From Ignavibacteriales bacterium UBA1304 (lineage in GTDB: Bacteria; Bacteroidota; Ignavibacteria; Ignavibacteriales; Ignavibacteriaceae): a stretch of DNA of 64,000 bases. A program made the translations under genes and the position numbers. Below are positions 43,385 to 52,213 of this stretch, one piece after another. The stretch is from NCBI GenBank assembly GCA_002307295.1, contig DBTY01000021.1, positions 1-64,000 of the forward strand. The letters run 5' to 3'. Every line of letters starts with the position of its first letter. Positions within the stretch are counted from its first letter, which is position 1. The notes below the pieces were generated by a model that saw nothing but the letters and a program-made list of their open reading frames with translations, searched no databases and had not been told where the DNA came from.

Positions 43385-44461
43385 TTAATTTTTCTTTTTA
43401 TCAAGAATAGTTTTACATAAGTCAAATACGTCTTCCACAGTCACGTCGTCAATTAGTTCGGATTTTTTTATAAATCTTTTGTTTTTACCAACTGGAGCCC
43501 AGTTAAATGGGTTTGTAGGCCCAAAAATAGAAATCTGCGGAGTCAAAGTAGCGCCAGCCACATGCATAATGCCTGTGTCGTTTGAAATAAATAAATCAGA
43601 GCGCGAAACAAGCGCTGCAACTTCGGGAATTGACTGGTTGTAAAACACTTCGAGTTTAAGCGAGAGATTATCTTTAATGTATTGCAATTCTTCTTTATCA
43701 GAACTGCTTCCGGTTAAGTAAAACTGAACCGGATATGCTTCTTTTAATTTTAAAATTACCGCAATATATTTTTTTAACGACCAGCGGTTAGGAGGTTTTC
43801 CGGCTCCGGCATGTATGCCAATCAAAAAGTTCTTTTTGTTATAATCAACTTTTTTCAGGAATTGATCGGCAGTTTTAATATCGTTATTGTCAAAAGTAAT
43901 TTCAGAACTATAGTTGGTAGTAGAAATTCCAAAAGGTCTGACGATATCTAAAATTCTATCTGCCACGTTTGAATCAGGATGATTCCTCCAGTCTAAATTA
44001 ACGCGTCTATCAAAAAAGAAAACGCTTTTGTTTTTTTGTCCTTCAAGAGCAGAGGGACCGATACGAATTTTTGATTTAGAAATACGCGCAAGCAGATTGC
44101 TTGTAAAAGAAATAGAAACAACCGCCGGGGCGACTACTAAATCGTAGTTGCGGCGTAAAAGTTTTATTAACTGATAAAAATAAAAAGGGTTGGCTAACTT
44201 TTTTTTATCAAAATTAAAAGTAAAATCTATGTGTTTGTTTTTTACAACTGCTGGATAATTAGCCGGACTTGCTATAAGCGTAATTCTGCATTTAGGGTAT
44301 TTTTCCTTTAACGCTCTAAACAAAGATATTCCTGTAAGCATATCTCCAAGCTGATTATGCTGACGGACAATTAATACTTCCGAAGGAGAACCTAAATCGC
44401 AGCTTTTATTCTCCGGAACCGATAGAAATTTTTCAAATAAAGAATACAAAATATTACTCAC
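43385..44461 (-). CDS. Glycosyltransferase family 9 (heptosyltransferase-like)
   Basis: This 358-residue protein starts with GTG behind GAGG. It has VLIVRQHNQLGDMLTGISLF at the N-terminus and GIHAGAGKPPNRWSLKKYI in the middle. SNDTGIMHVAGATLTPQISI and FGPTNPFNWAPVG near the C-terminus complete the GT9 pattern shared with WaaC/WaaF/RfaQ. It is therefore predicted to add a heptose or related sugar to lipopolysaccharide core at the inner membrane. It is embedded in a folate/nucleotide operon, with no other LPS genes in the window. The sugar specificity is not determined. Confidence 0.9.
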   Translation of the reverse strand: MSNILYSLFEKFLSVPENKSCDLGSPSEVLIVRQHNQLGDMLTGISLFRALKEKYPKCRITLIASPANYPAVVKNKHIDFTFNFDKKKLANPFYFYQLIKLLRRNYDLVVAPAVVSISFTSNLLARISKSKIRIGPSALEGQKNKSVFFFDRRVNLDWRNHPDSNVADRILDIVRPFGISTTNYSSEITFDNNDIKTADQFLKKVDYNKKNFLIGIHAGAGKPPNRWSLKKYIAVILKLKEAYPVQFYLTGSSSDKEELQYIKDNLSLKLEVFYNQSIPEVAALVSRSDLFISNDTGIMHVAGATLTPQISIFGPTNPFNWAPVGKNKRFIKKSELIDDVTVEDVFDLCKTILDKKKN

Positions 44462-44482
44462 TAATAAAATTCCTCATAAGAA

Positions 44483-44719
44483 TTATTTCGCCTCGTCTTT
44501 TTTTGCAGCGTCGTCAACTTTAGGGTCTATCTCTTCGAAATCAGCTTCGATAATATTATTAATATCCTTTTTAGGAGATATATTTTCTTTTTTAGGGCTC
44601 TGAGCTACGTCGCGATCGCGCGATGCGGCGTTATTTATAGCGGAATAAACTTTATTAAAAAATCTAACAAGTTTAAATGCGAAATAAATTAAAAATCCCC
44701 AGATAATTAATCTAAACAT
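44483..44719 (-). CDS. Small single-span membrane protein, unknown function
   Basis: This 78-residue protein has one TM helix (about 3-18, LIIWGFLIYFAFKLV) followed by a basic stretch and a long Lys/Asp/Glu tail (EADFEEIDPKVDDAAKKDEA). Bacteroidota genomes carry similar short membrane-anchored proteins of unknown role. I do not assign a family. AAGGAG lies 11 bases before the ATG. It lies in the operon between the deoxynucleoside kinase (2 bases) and the glycosyltransferase (21 bases). Confidence 0.75.
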   Translation of the reverse strand: MFRLIIWGFLIYFAFKLVRFFNKVYSAINNAASRDRDVAQSPKKENISPKKDINNIIEADFEEIDPKVDDAAKKDEAK

Positions 44720-44721
44720 AA

Positions 44722-45381
44722 TTATAAAATTCTCCTTGGTTCTGGTTTGAAATATTCAATCCAGCCTCTGTCTTCTCTAAAAATTTGAGTGAATAATTCT
44801 TTAAAATCGGCGTCATTATTTACAAAATCTATTTGTGTCGAATTAACAATCAGCAGGGGAGCGTCGTTAAAATGGAAAAAGAAATGGTTGTAAGCTTCGC
44901 TTAATTCTTCTATATAGCTGCGCGTTACGCTCCGTTCTATTTTTCTTCCTCGTTTCTTTATATTATAAATCAGTCTATCGACGCTTGATTGCAAATATAC
45001 TACAAGATCTGGCTTGCGTAAATTTCTTGCTAATTGAGGGAAAATAGATTCGTAAAGTTTTAGTTCTTCTCCGTTTAAATTTAAATATGCAAAAATCTGA
45101 TCCTTATGGAAAAGATAATCTGAGACTAAATAATCAGTAAAAAGGTTTCCCTGGTTAAGCTGTTCCTGCTGCTTAAATCTGTTTACAAGAAAAAACATTT
45201 GCGTCTGAAATGCAAAACGTTTTCTATCGTTATAAAATTTCTCAAGAAAAGGATTCGCTTCAAACTGCTCCTGTATAAATTCCGCTTTTAATGCGTCTTT
45301 AAGTTTTTCGGCTAGAGTTGTTTTTCCTGCGCCGATTACTCCTTCTATTACGATATATTTTATTTCAGGATTCTCTTTCAA
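44722..45381 (-). CDS. Deoxynucleoside kinase
   Basis: This 219-residue cytosolic dNK/dGK-dCK-type salvage kinase has P-loop IEGVIGAGKTTLAEKL (about 13-27). Its substrate segment RFAFQTQMFFLVNRFKQQ and the acidic VSDYLFHKDQIFA are followed by VYLQSSVDRLIYNIKKRGR, the lid Arg region. The start is TTG at 45381, overlapping the folK stop (TTGA), with GAGG 10 bases upstream and no in-frame ATG near. Base specificity (dA, dG, dC) cannot be read. It is often found next to folK in Bacteroidota relatives, as here. Confidence 0.92.
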   Translation of the reverse strand: MKENPEIKYIVIEGVIGAGKTTLAEKLKDALKAEFIQEQFEANPFLEKFYNDRKRFAFQTQMFFLVNRFKQQEQLNQGNLFTDYLVSDYLFHKDQIFAYLNLNGEELKLYESIFPQLARNLRKPDLVVYLQSSVDRLIYNIKKRGRKIERSVTRSYIEELSEAYNHFFFHFNDAPLLIVNSTQIDFVNNDADFKELFTQIFREDRGWIEYFKPEPRRIL

Positions 45382-45899
45382 GCTCTGAATTCCTCTAAAC
45401 TGATTAAATTTTCAGAAAATTTTTGTAAAATATATTTTTCCTCGTCAAGCATTTCAATTTCGCAAATCTTTTTATTTATAACTGGATGAATAAAAGACGA
45501 GGCGATTTCGCAAAGAGGAACCAAAACAAAATCTCGGTAAATAATTCCTTTATGCGGAATTGTAATCTTATCGTCTGAATATACTAAATTGTTATAGAAT
45601 AAAATATCCAGATCAATTTCTCTTGGTCCGTTTTTTTGACCAGGACGCCTGCCAATTATTTTTTCAGTGTCTTTAAGAAACGCAAGAAAATCGAACAAAT
45701 CAAAATCAGTTTCAATTTCGGCGGCTCCGTTATAAAAATTATCCTGGTTTTTATCGCCAAAAGGCGCTGTTTCATAAATTGATGAAAGCTTGAGCAAACG
45801 ACATTTAGGCTCTGAGGAAATCATTTGTAAAGCTTTTTTTATATACTCTAATTTGTCTCCTTTATTTGAGCCTAATCCTATATACGAAATATTATTAAT
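45378..45899 (-). CDS. folK: 2-amino-4-hydroxy-6-hydroxymethyldihydropteridine pyrophosphokinase, ATT start
   Basis: HPPK transfers pyrophosphate from ATP to hydroxymethyldihydropterin in folate synthesis. Full-length sequence (173 residues) requires initiation at ATT 45899: the frame then reads INNISYIGLGSNKGD, the invariant HPPK N-terminus. A stop (TAA) lies two codons upstream. AGGAG lies 9 bases before the ATT. The first ATG (45824) would remove the whole GLGSN strand and about 25 residues. Other motifs are YETAPFG, GRRPGQKNGPREIDLDIL and IPHKGI. The gene starts 3 bases after the folB stop and ends overlapping the kinase. Either a genuine rare start or a single-base change of ATG explains it. 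Confidence 0.88.
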   Translation of the reverse strand: MNNISYIGLGSNKGDKLEYIKKALQMISSEPKCRLLKLSSIYETAPFGDKNQDNFYNGAAEIETDFDLFDFLAFLKDTEKIIGRRPGQKNGPREIDLDILFYNNLVYSDDKITIPHKGIIYRDFVLVPLCEIASSFIHPVINKKICEIEMLDEEKYILQKFSENLISLEEFRA

Positions 45900-45902
45900 G
45901 GC

Positions 45903-46268
45903 TTATCTCTCCTTAATTACTTCAACTTCAACGCAATCTACTACTCCGCCTAACGGAGGATTGTTTTTACGAATTCTGACAGCCACTTTTTTTATTCCGG
46001 AATATTTTTCTAACAAAGCTTCTGCTATATTATTTGCTAAAGTTTCAATTAAACGATATTTTTTTTCTAATACGAGTTGATTTATGTATTGGTAAACCTG
46101 ATGATAATTTATTGTAAGCTTCAGACTATCAGTAGCGGCAGCTTCAGAAAAATCCGTATGGATATCCACGTCGGCTTCAAATTTTCCGCCAACGCTTTGT
46201 TCTTCTGAAAGCACTCCATGATAAGCATAAAAGGAAGCTTTTTTTATTCTGATTATATTTTCTGTCAA
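45903..46268 (-). CDS. folB: Dihydroneopterin aldolase
   Basis: This 121-residue folate enzyme cleaves dihydroneopterin to hydroxymethyldihydropterin and glycolaldehyde. The family pattern is clear: IKKASFYAYHGVLSEEQSVG near the start, VDIHTDFSEAA, the IETLANNIAEALLEKY helix, and VRIRKNNPPLGGVVD at the end. It must start at TTG 46268, because a TAA codon immediately precedes it in frame and no ATG occurs before the conserved HG residues. AGG lies a few bases upstream. The next gene is folK, so two consecutive pathway steps are paired. Confidence 0.95.
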   Translation of the reverse strand: MTENIIRIKKASFYAYHGVLSEEQSVGGKFEADVDIHTDFSEAAATDSLKLTINYHQVYQYINQLVLEKKYRLIETLANNIAEALLEKYSGIKKVAVRIRKNNPPLGGVVDCVEVEVIKER

Positions 46269-46306
46269 TTAAACGCCTGTAAAATGAATGTACTTTATAA
46301 TTATAC

Positions 46307-47041
46307 TTAACCTTTTAACGCTATTACTCCTAAAGCTCTGCCTGACTTTAGACCGTCTCTTCTGTATGAATGTAATAAATTACTTAATTGAAAAGAACTG
46401 AGTATTGATTTTTGAATATTTTTCTTTTCTACGCCAAAATTTATCAGCATATCATAATTAGCTCCTGCTACATCCAAAAGAAATTTATCGCCTTTAGGTT
46501 CAAGGTATTTAGATGCAAATTTATCTTTGAACTCGCTCCCAACTTCATATTCTTCCTGGCAGATTGACGGGCCTAAATAAGCCGCAATGTTTTGGGGAGC
46601 AGAGTTGAAGTCGTTTTTTAATCTACTTAATGTTTTTTCAAGTATTCTTAATTCCGTACCTCTCCAGCCGGAATGAACTCCTGCAATTATTCTGTTTTTG
46701 AAATCATAAAGGAAAATTGGATTACAATCGGCCGAAGAAACAGCCAAACCAAGGTTAACTTTATCAGTAATAAGAGCGTCGCTTCGCCCAAAATTGCCGC
46801 TTTCGGAAACATAAGTAATAATATCAGTATGATCCTGCATTTGCGCGGCTACTGTATCCGAGCCTAAACCCAAGCCATTAAAAAAGCTTTCTCTGTTGAT
46901 ATTAACTGTTTTTTCATCATCTCCAACAGATTTTGACATATTAAAATAATATGGCGCAGTTCTTTTAAGACCGATGATTGTGCTGAAACCGAAAATTATT
47001 TCGGGGAATTTTTGAAACAGTTGCGACTTAATTATTACCAT
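46307..47041 (-). CDS. pgeF: YfiH/PgeF-family (laccase-domain) protein
   Basis: This is a 244-residue protein of the cytosolic family named peptidoglycan editing factor / purine nucleoside phosphorylase YfiH. The zinc site motifs are seen: MQDHTD (His), SSADCNPIFLYD (Cys), VHSGWRGTELRI (His) and LGPSICQEEYEVGSEF. The family has been linked to removal of misincorporated L-Ser from cell-wall precursors and to purine nucleoside cleavage. It is the first gene of the operon, 38 bases before folB. No clear Shine-Dalgarno site precedes the ATG. Confidence 0.9.
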   Translation of the reverse strand: MVIIKSQLFQKFPEIIFGFSTIIGLKRTAPYYFNMSKSVGDDEKTVNINRESFFNGLGLGSDTVAAQMQDHTDIITYVSESGNFGRSDALITDKVNLGLAVSSADCNPIFLYDFKNRIIAGVHSGWRGTELRILEKTLSRLKNDFNSAPQNIAAYLGPSICQEEYEVGSEFKDKFASKYLEPKGDKFLLDVAGANYDMLINFGVEKKNIQKSILSSFQLSNLLHSYRRDGLKSGRALGVIALKG

Positions 47042-47168
47042 AATTCACAAAAACATTAAATTTAAAAGTAATAAAAAGCATATTGTGATAAAAGAAGAAT
47101 AAAATATATTTGATTCTCGCTTATTATAGCAATATCTTTTAATTCTTTAAAAACTAAAATTAAATAAG

Positions 47169-48311
47169 ATGAATCAAAAATATACAAAAATAACTTTACC
47201 TGTAATTCTATTTTCTATGCTGTTTTTTACCGGATGGGGGAGCGTAGGGCATAAAATTATTAATAAAGATGCAGTAGCGTCGTTTCCTAAAACGTTAAGC
47301 TTTTTATCATTTTGGTCTGATTCTATTTCTTCGCATGCCTCCGACGCTGATAACCGTAAAAGTTATACTCCTGACGAAGGGGAAAAACACTTTATAGATA
47401 TTGATAATTATGCAGAATTTAACGCTACGGGAAAAATATCACAGAACTTAGACTCTGTAATAGCTCTTCATGGAAATGATTTTGTTATTGAGCAGGGGAT
47501 ACTTCCGTGGTCAATAAAAAATACTTGTGATTCATTACAAGCGGCGTTTCAAAGAAAAGACTGGCAAAAGGCTATGCTAATAGCTTCTGACCTTGGGCAT
47601 TATGTAGGCGATTCAAATATGCCTTTGCATACTTCAAGAAATTATAACGGTCAGTATTCAAATCAAACCGGAGTGCATTCCCGTTATGAATCCACTATGA
47701 TTGGCAAGTATTCGTCGCAAATAGTTTATACGAATGATAGCGCTTCTTATGTCTCAAATGTAACTGATTTTGCGTTTAATCTTGTATATGGCGGTCATAA
47801 ATATGTAGATTCAGTTTTGTATGCAGATAGCGTCGCTAAAGCGTTATCGGGAGGAAGCGTTTCAAGCCCCGCATATTATCAGGCTCTTTGGAACTTATCA
47901 GGCGGTTTTACAATAAGATTATTTAAGAACGCTTCTAAGGCTACGGCTGATTTGATCTATACGGCATGGATTAATGCCGGCAGTCCTTCTATGGTTTCAG
48001 GAGTTAAAATAAATAAGTATCCTTTAGAAAAATCATTTGAGCTTGGACAGAATTATCCTAATCCGTTTAATCCTGGCACAATGATAAACTTTAAGATTAA
48101 AGAAAGAAGTAAAATAAGTCTTAAAATTTATGATATTAAAGGAGAAGAAATTGCTACGTTGATTGACGGAGAAATGCAGGCGGGAAATTATAATACTGAA
48201 TTCAACGCGTTAAAAAATAAAAATGGAAATGCGCTTGCAAGCGGAGTTTATTTTTACCAGATGAAAACTAATAATTACATGGAAACGAAAAAACTTGTTT
48301 TACTTCGTTAA
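47169..48311 (+). CDS. Secreted S1/P1-nuclease or phospholipase C-type zinc hydrolase with T9SS tail
   Basis: This is a 380-residue exported protein. The signal peptide ends before WGSVGHKII, and a mature N-terminal Trp followed by GxxGH is a hallmark of the trinuclear-zinc S1/P1 nuclease / phospholipase C fold. Further zinc ligands are in SSHASDADN, GEKHFIDIDNY, DLGHYVGDSNMPLHT and GVHSRYE. About residues 290-380 form a T9SS type A sorting domain (NYPNPFNPGTMINFKI ... SGVYFYQMK). The substrate (nucleic acid or phospholipid) is unresolved. The gene is solitary, divergent from the pgeF-fol operon. Confidence 0.82.
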   Translation: MNQKYTKITLPVILFSMLFFTGWGSVGHKIINKDAVASFPKTLSFLSFWSDSISSHASDADNRKSYTPDEGEKHFIDIDNYAEFNATGKISQNLDSVIALHGNDFVIEQGILPWSIKNTCDSLQAAFQRKDWQKAMLIASDLGHYVGDSNMPLHTSRNYNGQYSNQTGVHSRYESTMIGKYSSQIVYTNDSASYVSNVTDFAFNLVYGGHKYVDSVLYADSVAKALSGGSVSSPAYYQALWNLSGGFTIRLFKNASKATADLIYTAWINAGSPSMVSGVKINKYPLEKSFELGQNYPNPFNPGTMINFKIKERSKISLKIYDIKGEEIATLIDGEMQAGNYNTEFNALKNKNGNALASGVYFYQMKTNNYMETKKLVLLR

Positions 48312-48342
48312 AATGCATTCCGAAAAATTTTCGGACTAAATA

Positions 48343-49041
48343 CTATAGCCGTTTTATTATTTGTCCTTTTTCAATAACTACCTGATAAGAATAACCTATG
48401 CCAAAATCTTTGTTAACAGAAACGACTCCTTTAACCGTAATAATATCGCCCGGTTTAGCTTCCTGCCCAGATATTATTACCAAATTAGAAGTATCGTCAG
48501 CTCCTGTTCCATCCTTGATGTAAATCCAGTTGCGTCCCATTATATGAGCTTTGAATTTTATAACTTTCCCTTTTACCTTAACAACTTTACCCGCTAATAT
48601 TTCTTTATTTGAATAAATATCTTCTATCGTTTTGCTTCCTTTAGGATGATCTACCAAAATGCTTTCTTTCTGAAATAAGTTTATTTCGCTATATGGCAAA
48701 ATCTGAGTCATAAATGTGTGTGGGATTCTTGAAATATCCTGTACAAAAAACAAAGATTCAAAAGTGCGGTTAAGGTTTTCTACTTTGATATTTTTCATTT
48801 CCATATAATGCGAATAAAAAAGAACATCTCCATTTTCTACTCTTAATTGAGGAACTGCAATCCAATGTATAGTCTTATTTTCTGAAACTTGAATATAAGT
48901 ATAATTTAGAGCGTTAAAATGTTCTATAACTTTTACAGTGTGAACGCCTGACGGAAGGCTTTTTATCAGTTCTTCGGAATTATTACATGCAGGCAATTCG
49001 ATAACAATAATTATCAGGAAGAGATAAAAAATATTTTGCAT
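48343..49041 (-). CDS. Lipoprotein with OB-fold (nucleic-acid-binding-type) domain
   Basis: This is a 232-residue protein whose signal peptide ends at PAC (Cys19), a probable lipobox. The middle (about 25-120) is not recognised. Residues 140-232 read AGKVVKVKGKVIKFKAHIMG, then NWIYIKDGTGADDTSNLVII and KPGDIITVKGVVSVNKDFG, a pattern of the OB-fold/bOB group found in periplasmic proteins. AAGGAG lies 5 bases before the ATG. It is downstream of the M16 operon but separated by a strong terminator, so it is expressed independently. Confidence 0.75.
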   Translation of the reverse strand: MQNIFYLFLIIIVIELPACNNSEELIKSLPSGVHTVKVIEHFNALNYTYIQVSENKTIHWIAVPQLRVENGDVLFYSHYMEMKNIKVENLNRTFESLFFVQDISRIPHTFMTQILPYSEINLFQKESILVDHPKGSKTIEDIYSNKEILAGKVVKVKGKVIKFKAHIMGRNWIYIKDGTGADDTSNLVIISGQEAKPGDIITVKGVVSVNKDFGIGYSYQVVIEKGQIIKRL

Positions 49042-49087
49042 TTATACTCCTTCGATGGTGATTGTATGACACGAGTATTAATATAAA

Positions 49088-49117
49088 AAAAAGACCGGAA
49101 TAAATTCCGGTCTTTTT
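49088..49117. terminator. Terminator after the M16 pair
   Basis: aaaaagaccggaat (49088-49101) pairs with attccggtcttttt (49104-49117), a perfect 14-bp dyad with A and T tracts on both sides. It lies 35 bases past the end of the M16 gene on the minus strand. Confidence 0.93.
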
Positions 49118-49151
49118 AAGAAATATATTTTAAAGGAAACAGAAAATCTTA

Positions 49152-50684
49152 TTATTTAAATGTGTCTTTCGAATCGACAATTTTTACTGACTTTATGTTT
49201 AATTTGTAATTTGCCACAATATCATCTTCAGCAAGAACTTCCTTTGGCAATCCTGATTTTACAAAATTTGAATAGCTCATTGGCGAAGGAGCGTTTTCTT
49301 TTAAGCTTTTTGCAAGTTCATCCGCTTCGCTTTTATCAGTTACAACCACTACGAACATATTATCAGTATGCCAGTATTTCTTAATTGCGTTGTTAACGTC
49401 CGCTAATGATAATTTAGCAAGAAGCGCGTCAATCTCTTTAATATAATCTTTTCTTCCGTAAAAATCGGAATCCATAGAATAACCTAACTGCTCAACAGAA
49501 TTAGAAGGATAAAGTTTTATATAGCTTCTTAGGAAGGTTCTGGTAGCTTCAAAATCCTCCTGCGACATTCCGTTATTTATTAGGTTGTCTATTTCTCTAA
49601 TTGCAAGACGCAAAGCAAAATGCGCATGTCCAAGTTTTATTCCGGATAGCTCTTTATATTGCGCGTTTAGTTGTTTTGCAATTTGAACCGGTCTGATCCA
49701 AATGGAAAAATAATTTGAGAGACGGGGACTTCCGGAAGGAGGGAGCATATTGCCTCCGCCGTTATTGTACCATTCGATATATGTATAATCGCCATAATTC
49801 ATAGAACGCGTTTCTCTGATTTTTTGGTATAAAACGCCATAAGATTTTCTATGTTCTCCGAGATATGAATTTGCGACCATCAATGCTGCAAAATCGTCGT
49901 TAGCTCTGGTAATGCTTAAAGGACTGCCGGCAAATATGGCGGATCCAAAGGCATTGTCTTTTGCTACTATCTCTACTGTAATGCCGTCTGATGAATTTGG
50001 TTTTGCAGGTTCAGGAATTGCAGGAGTTTCAGAAGATAGCTGCCCCAGATCGTTTTTCAGTTTAGTTAAAAACTCATTTGAGTAAGCGCCGCTGATTCCA
50101 ATTGTAAGATTATTTTTTGTAAAGAACTTTTTATAATGCTCTTTGATATCGTTGAGCGTGATAGTTTTTACGCTTTCCGATTTTCCCTGGATTAAATGCT
50201 GATAATTTGTTCCGCGGTACAAAAGGTCTTCAAGAGCCTTTTTGCTATATTCTTCGTCAGAAGACGCTCTTACAACCTGATCTACGTAGTTCTGCTGATT
50301 TGCAATTACTCTTTTATAATCCTGTTCGTCAAAAGCAGGCGTTAGTATTACACCTTTCACAATATCATAAAACTCGTTCAGGAATTTTGTATGAACTGCA
50401 AAAGTAAAAGTAGTAACTTCCTTATCTACAGAAGAATAGTAATAAGCCGCCATTGGGTAAAGCTTATCTTGTATTTGCGTAAATGTAAGGTCTTTAGTTC
50501 CGCCTTCTGCAATTAATGAGGCGGTAGCTTCTGTAAGCCCTTCTTTTCCCGCTGGGTCGGCAATAGAGCCATTTTTAAACATAAGTCTAATTACAACTTT
50601 ATTAGATTCCGGTTGTTTTAATTCAATTACTTTTTGAGCAAACATTGTTCCCATAATTAACAAACTTAATAATAGCGTCTTCAT
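49152..50684 (-). CDS. M16B-type peptidase, non-catalytic subunit
   Basis: This 510-residue exported protein (signal MKTLLLSLLIMGTMFAQ) has an M16 fold (VIRLMFKNGSIADPAGKEGL, FGSAIFAGSP, RETRSMNYGDYTY). At the place of the zinc motif it reads GLTEATASLIAEGG, with no HxxEH. It is therefore the inactive partner that supplies Arg/Tyr substrate contacts (KIRETRSMNYG), as in two-subunit M16B proteases. Its ATG overlaps the last base of the active subunit's stop codon (TAATG), with GGAGGAG in front, ensuring paired synthesis. Confidence 0.88.
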   Translation of the reverse strand: MKTLLLSLLIMGTMFAQKVIELKQPESNKVVIRLMFKNGSIADPAGKEGLTEATASLIAEGGTKDLTFTQIQDKLYPMAAYYYSSVDKEVTTFTFAVHTKFLNEFYDIVKGVILTPAFDEQDYKRVIANQQNYVDQVVRASSDEEYSKKALEDLLYRGTNYQHLIQGKSESVKTITLNDIKEHYKKFFTKNNLTIGISGAYSNEFLTKLKNDLGQLSSETPAIPEPAKPNSSDGITVEIVAKDNAFGSAIFAGSPLSITRANDDFAALMVANSYLGEHRKSYGVLYQKIRETRSMNYGDYTYIEWYNNGGGNMLPPSGSPRLSNYFSIWIRPVQIAKQLNAQYKELSGIKLGHAHFALRLAIREIDNLINNGMSQEDFEATRTFLRSYIKLYPSNSVEQLGYSMDSDFYGRKDYIKEIDALLAKLSLADVNNAIKKYWHTDNMFVVVVTDKSEADELAKSLKENAPSPMSYSNFVKSGLPKEVLAEDDIVANYKLNIKSVKIVDSKDTFK

Positions 50685-52039
50685 TATTTTACTCCTCCTT
50701 CTGCGTCAGATGAAATTGTTGAAATTGTTAATCCGGTTGGAACAAAATATTTTTTAGCTACAGTTATTATATCGTTTACTGTAACTTTATCATAAAGAGC
50801 ATAAAGGCGGTTTACGGATTCAGGGTCGCCAGTTAAGAAAATGTAACTGCTTAGAGAATTTGCAATAGTCGTAGTGTTATCGAGTCTCATTGCAAAACTA
50901 TATTTAAGATGCGATTTTGTTTCAGAAAGGATTTTTTCGTCTACGCCGGAAGTTTTGACTTTATCAAGAGCCTTAACAATTTCGTCTTTAACATATTGCA
51001 TATCTTCTTTCTTAATTAAAGAAGCTTCGATAGAAAAAAGGTTTGGATCGCGAGAATCGGCAGCTTCTCCGTTTATTGATCTAACTTTTTGCTCGTTGAT
51101 TACAAGCTTTTTTGCCAATTCTGAATTCTGCGAAAACAAAATTGAAGCTAAAATATCAAGCGCAGGCATATCAATTTCTTTATCGCTAAAAGCCGGTCCT
51201 TTATAATTAAGCCCTAAAAATGGAGGTATATTTCCGTTTTTAATGTGCGTAAATCTTGTTTCTTTCTGAACTGGTTCCGTTTCAATTTTAGATTCGTATG
51301 AGCCTTTTTCCCATTGGCCGAAATACTTTTCAGCAAGACTGTTTACGTTTTCAGGAGTCACGTCGCCCACTACTAAGATAGTGCAATATTCTGGTCTGTA
51401 AAATTTCTTGAAAAACTCAAGAGAATATTTATATTGATTAGGCATATCAATTATATCTTTAAGAAAACCCATCGTAGTATGTTTGTATGTGTGCTTGTCG
51501 AAGGCGGTGTTTTGGGTATTCTCGTACGATTGTTCATATGGATTTGCAATGTTTTTTGTGTATTCGCCTTTAACTGCGCCGGCTTCAGTTTTAAAATCGT
51601 GCTCAGAATAATGCAGACGCTGGAACCTATCGGATTCGATATCAAACATCACTTCAAGCTTTTCTGCATTCCCAGTCATATGAAAGATAGTTCTATCTAA
51701 TGAAGTATTAGCGTTTGCCGAAGCTCCAATTGATTTTAGAATTTCATTATACTTATTTCTTGGATATTTATCCGTCCCTCTAAACATCATGTGTTCAAAG
51801 AAATGAGCGAATCCGGTTACTCCTTCTTCAACCTCGTTTCTTGAGCCTACGCGCATAACAATAAAAAAGGAAGCTAACCCGGGACTATCGTATTTTACGG
51901 TTACGACGTTCAAACCATTTGGCAGTTTATGCTGTAAGATAGGATATGGGAATATCTTTTCTTCTCCGCCTTCTCCTTTAAAACCAAAAGAAAGCAAAGC
52001 TATGCACGAAAGCGCCATTATGATAAAACAACTTTTCAT
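50684..52039 (-). CDS. M16B-type zinc peptidase, catalytic subunit
   Basis: This 451-residue exported protein has signal MKSCFIIMALSCIALLSFGF. The motif HFFEHMMFRGTDKYP gives H79, E82 and H83; the distal Glu lies in EAGAVKGEY. The length fits the single-half M16B form, which needs the partner encoded just downstream. The start at 52039 is chosen because AAGGAG precedes it. The longer frame from 52084 would spoil the signal peptide. Predicted role: periplasmic peptide breakdown by a heterodimer. Confidence 0.92.
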   Translation of the reverse strand: MKSCFIIMALSCIALLSFGFKGEGGEEKIFPYPILQHKLPNGLNVVTVKYDSPGLASFFIVMRVGSRNEVEEGVTGFAHFFEHMMFRGTDKYPRNKYNEILKSIGASANANTSLDRTIFHMTGNAEKLEVMFDIESDRFQRLHYSEHDFKTEAGAVKGEYTKNIANPYEQSYENTQNTAFDKHTYKHTTMGFLKDIIDMPNQYKYSLEFFKKFYRPEYCTILVVGDVTPENVNSLAEKYFGQWEKGSYESKIETEPVQKETRFTHIKNGNIPPFLGLNYKGPAFSDKEIDMPALDILASILFSQNSELAKKLVINEQKVRSINGEAADSRDPNLFSIEASLIKKEDMQYVKDEIVKALDKVKTSGVDEKILSETKSHLKYSFAMRLDNTTTIANSLSSYIFLTGDPESVNRLYALYDKVTVNDIITVAKKYFVPTGLTISTISSDAEGGVK

Positions 52040-52213
52040 AATTCTCCTTGTTATAACTAAAAATTTCACTAAAAAAGAAACCATAAATATCTTTTTATTT
52101 ATGTAAAAGCAAGAGTTAATTAACTTAATGAGTCTTAAAATACTACTTTTATATAAAACATAATATTTTATTTAGTGAACTAAAGATATGCGAACAGGCA
52201 AACACGGCAAAAA

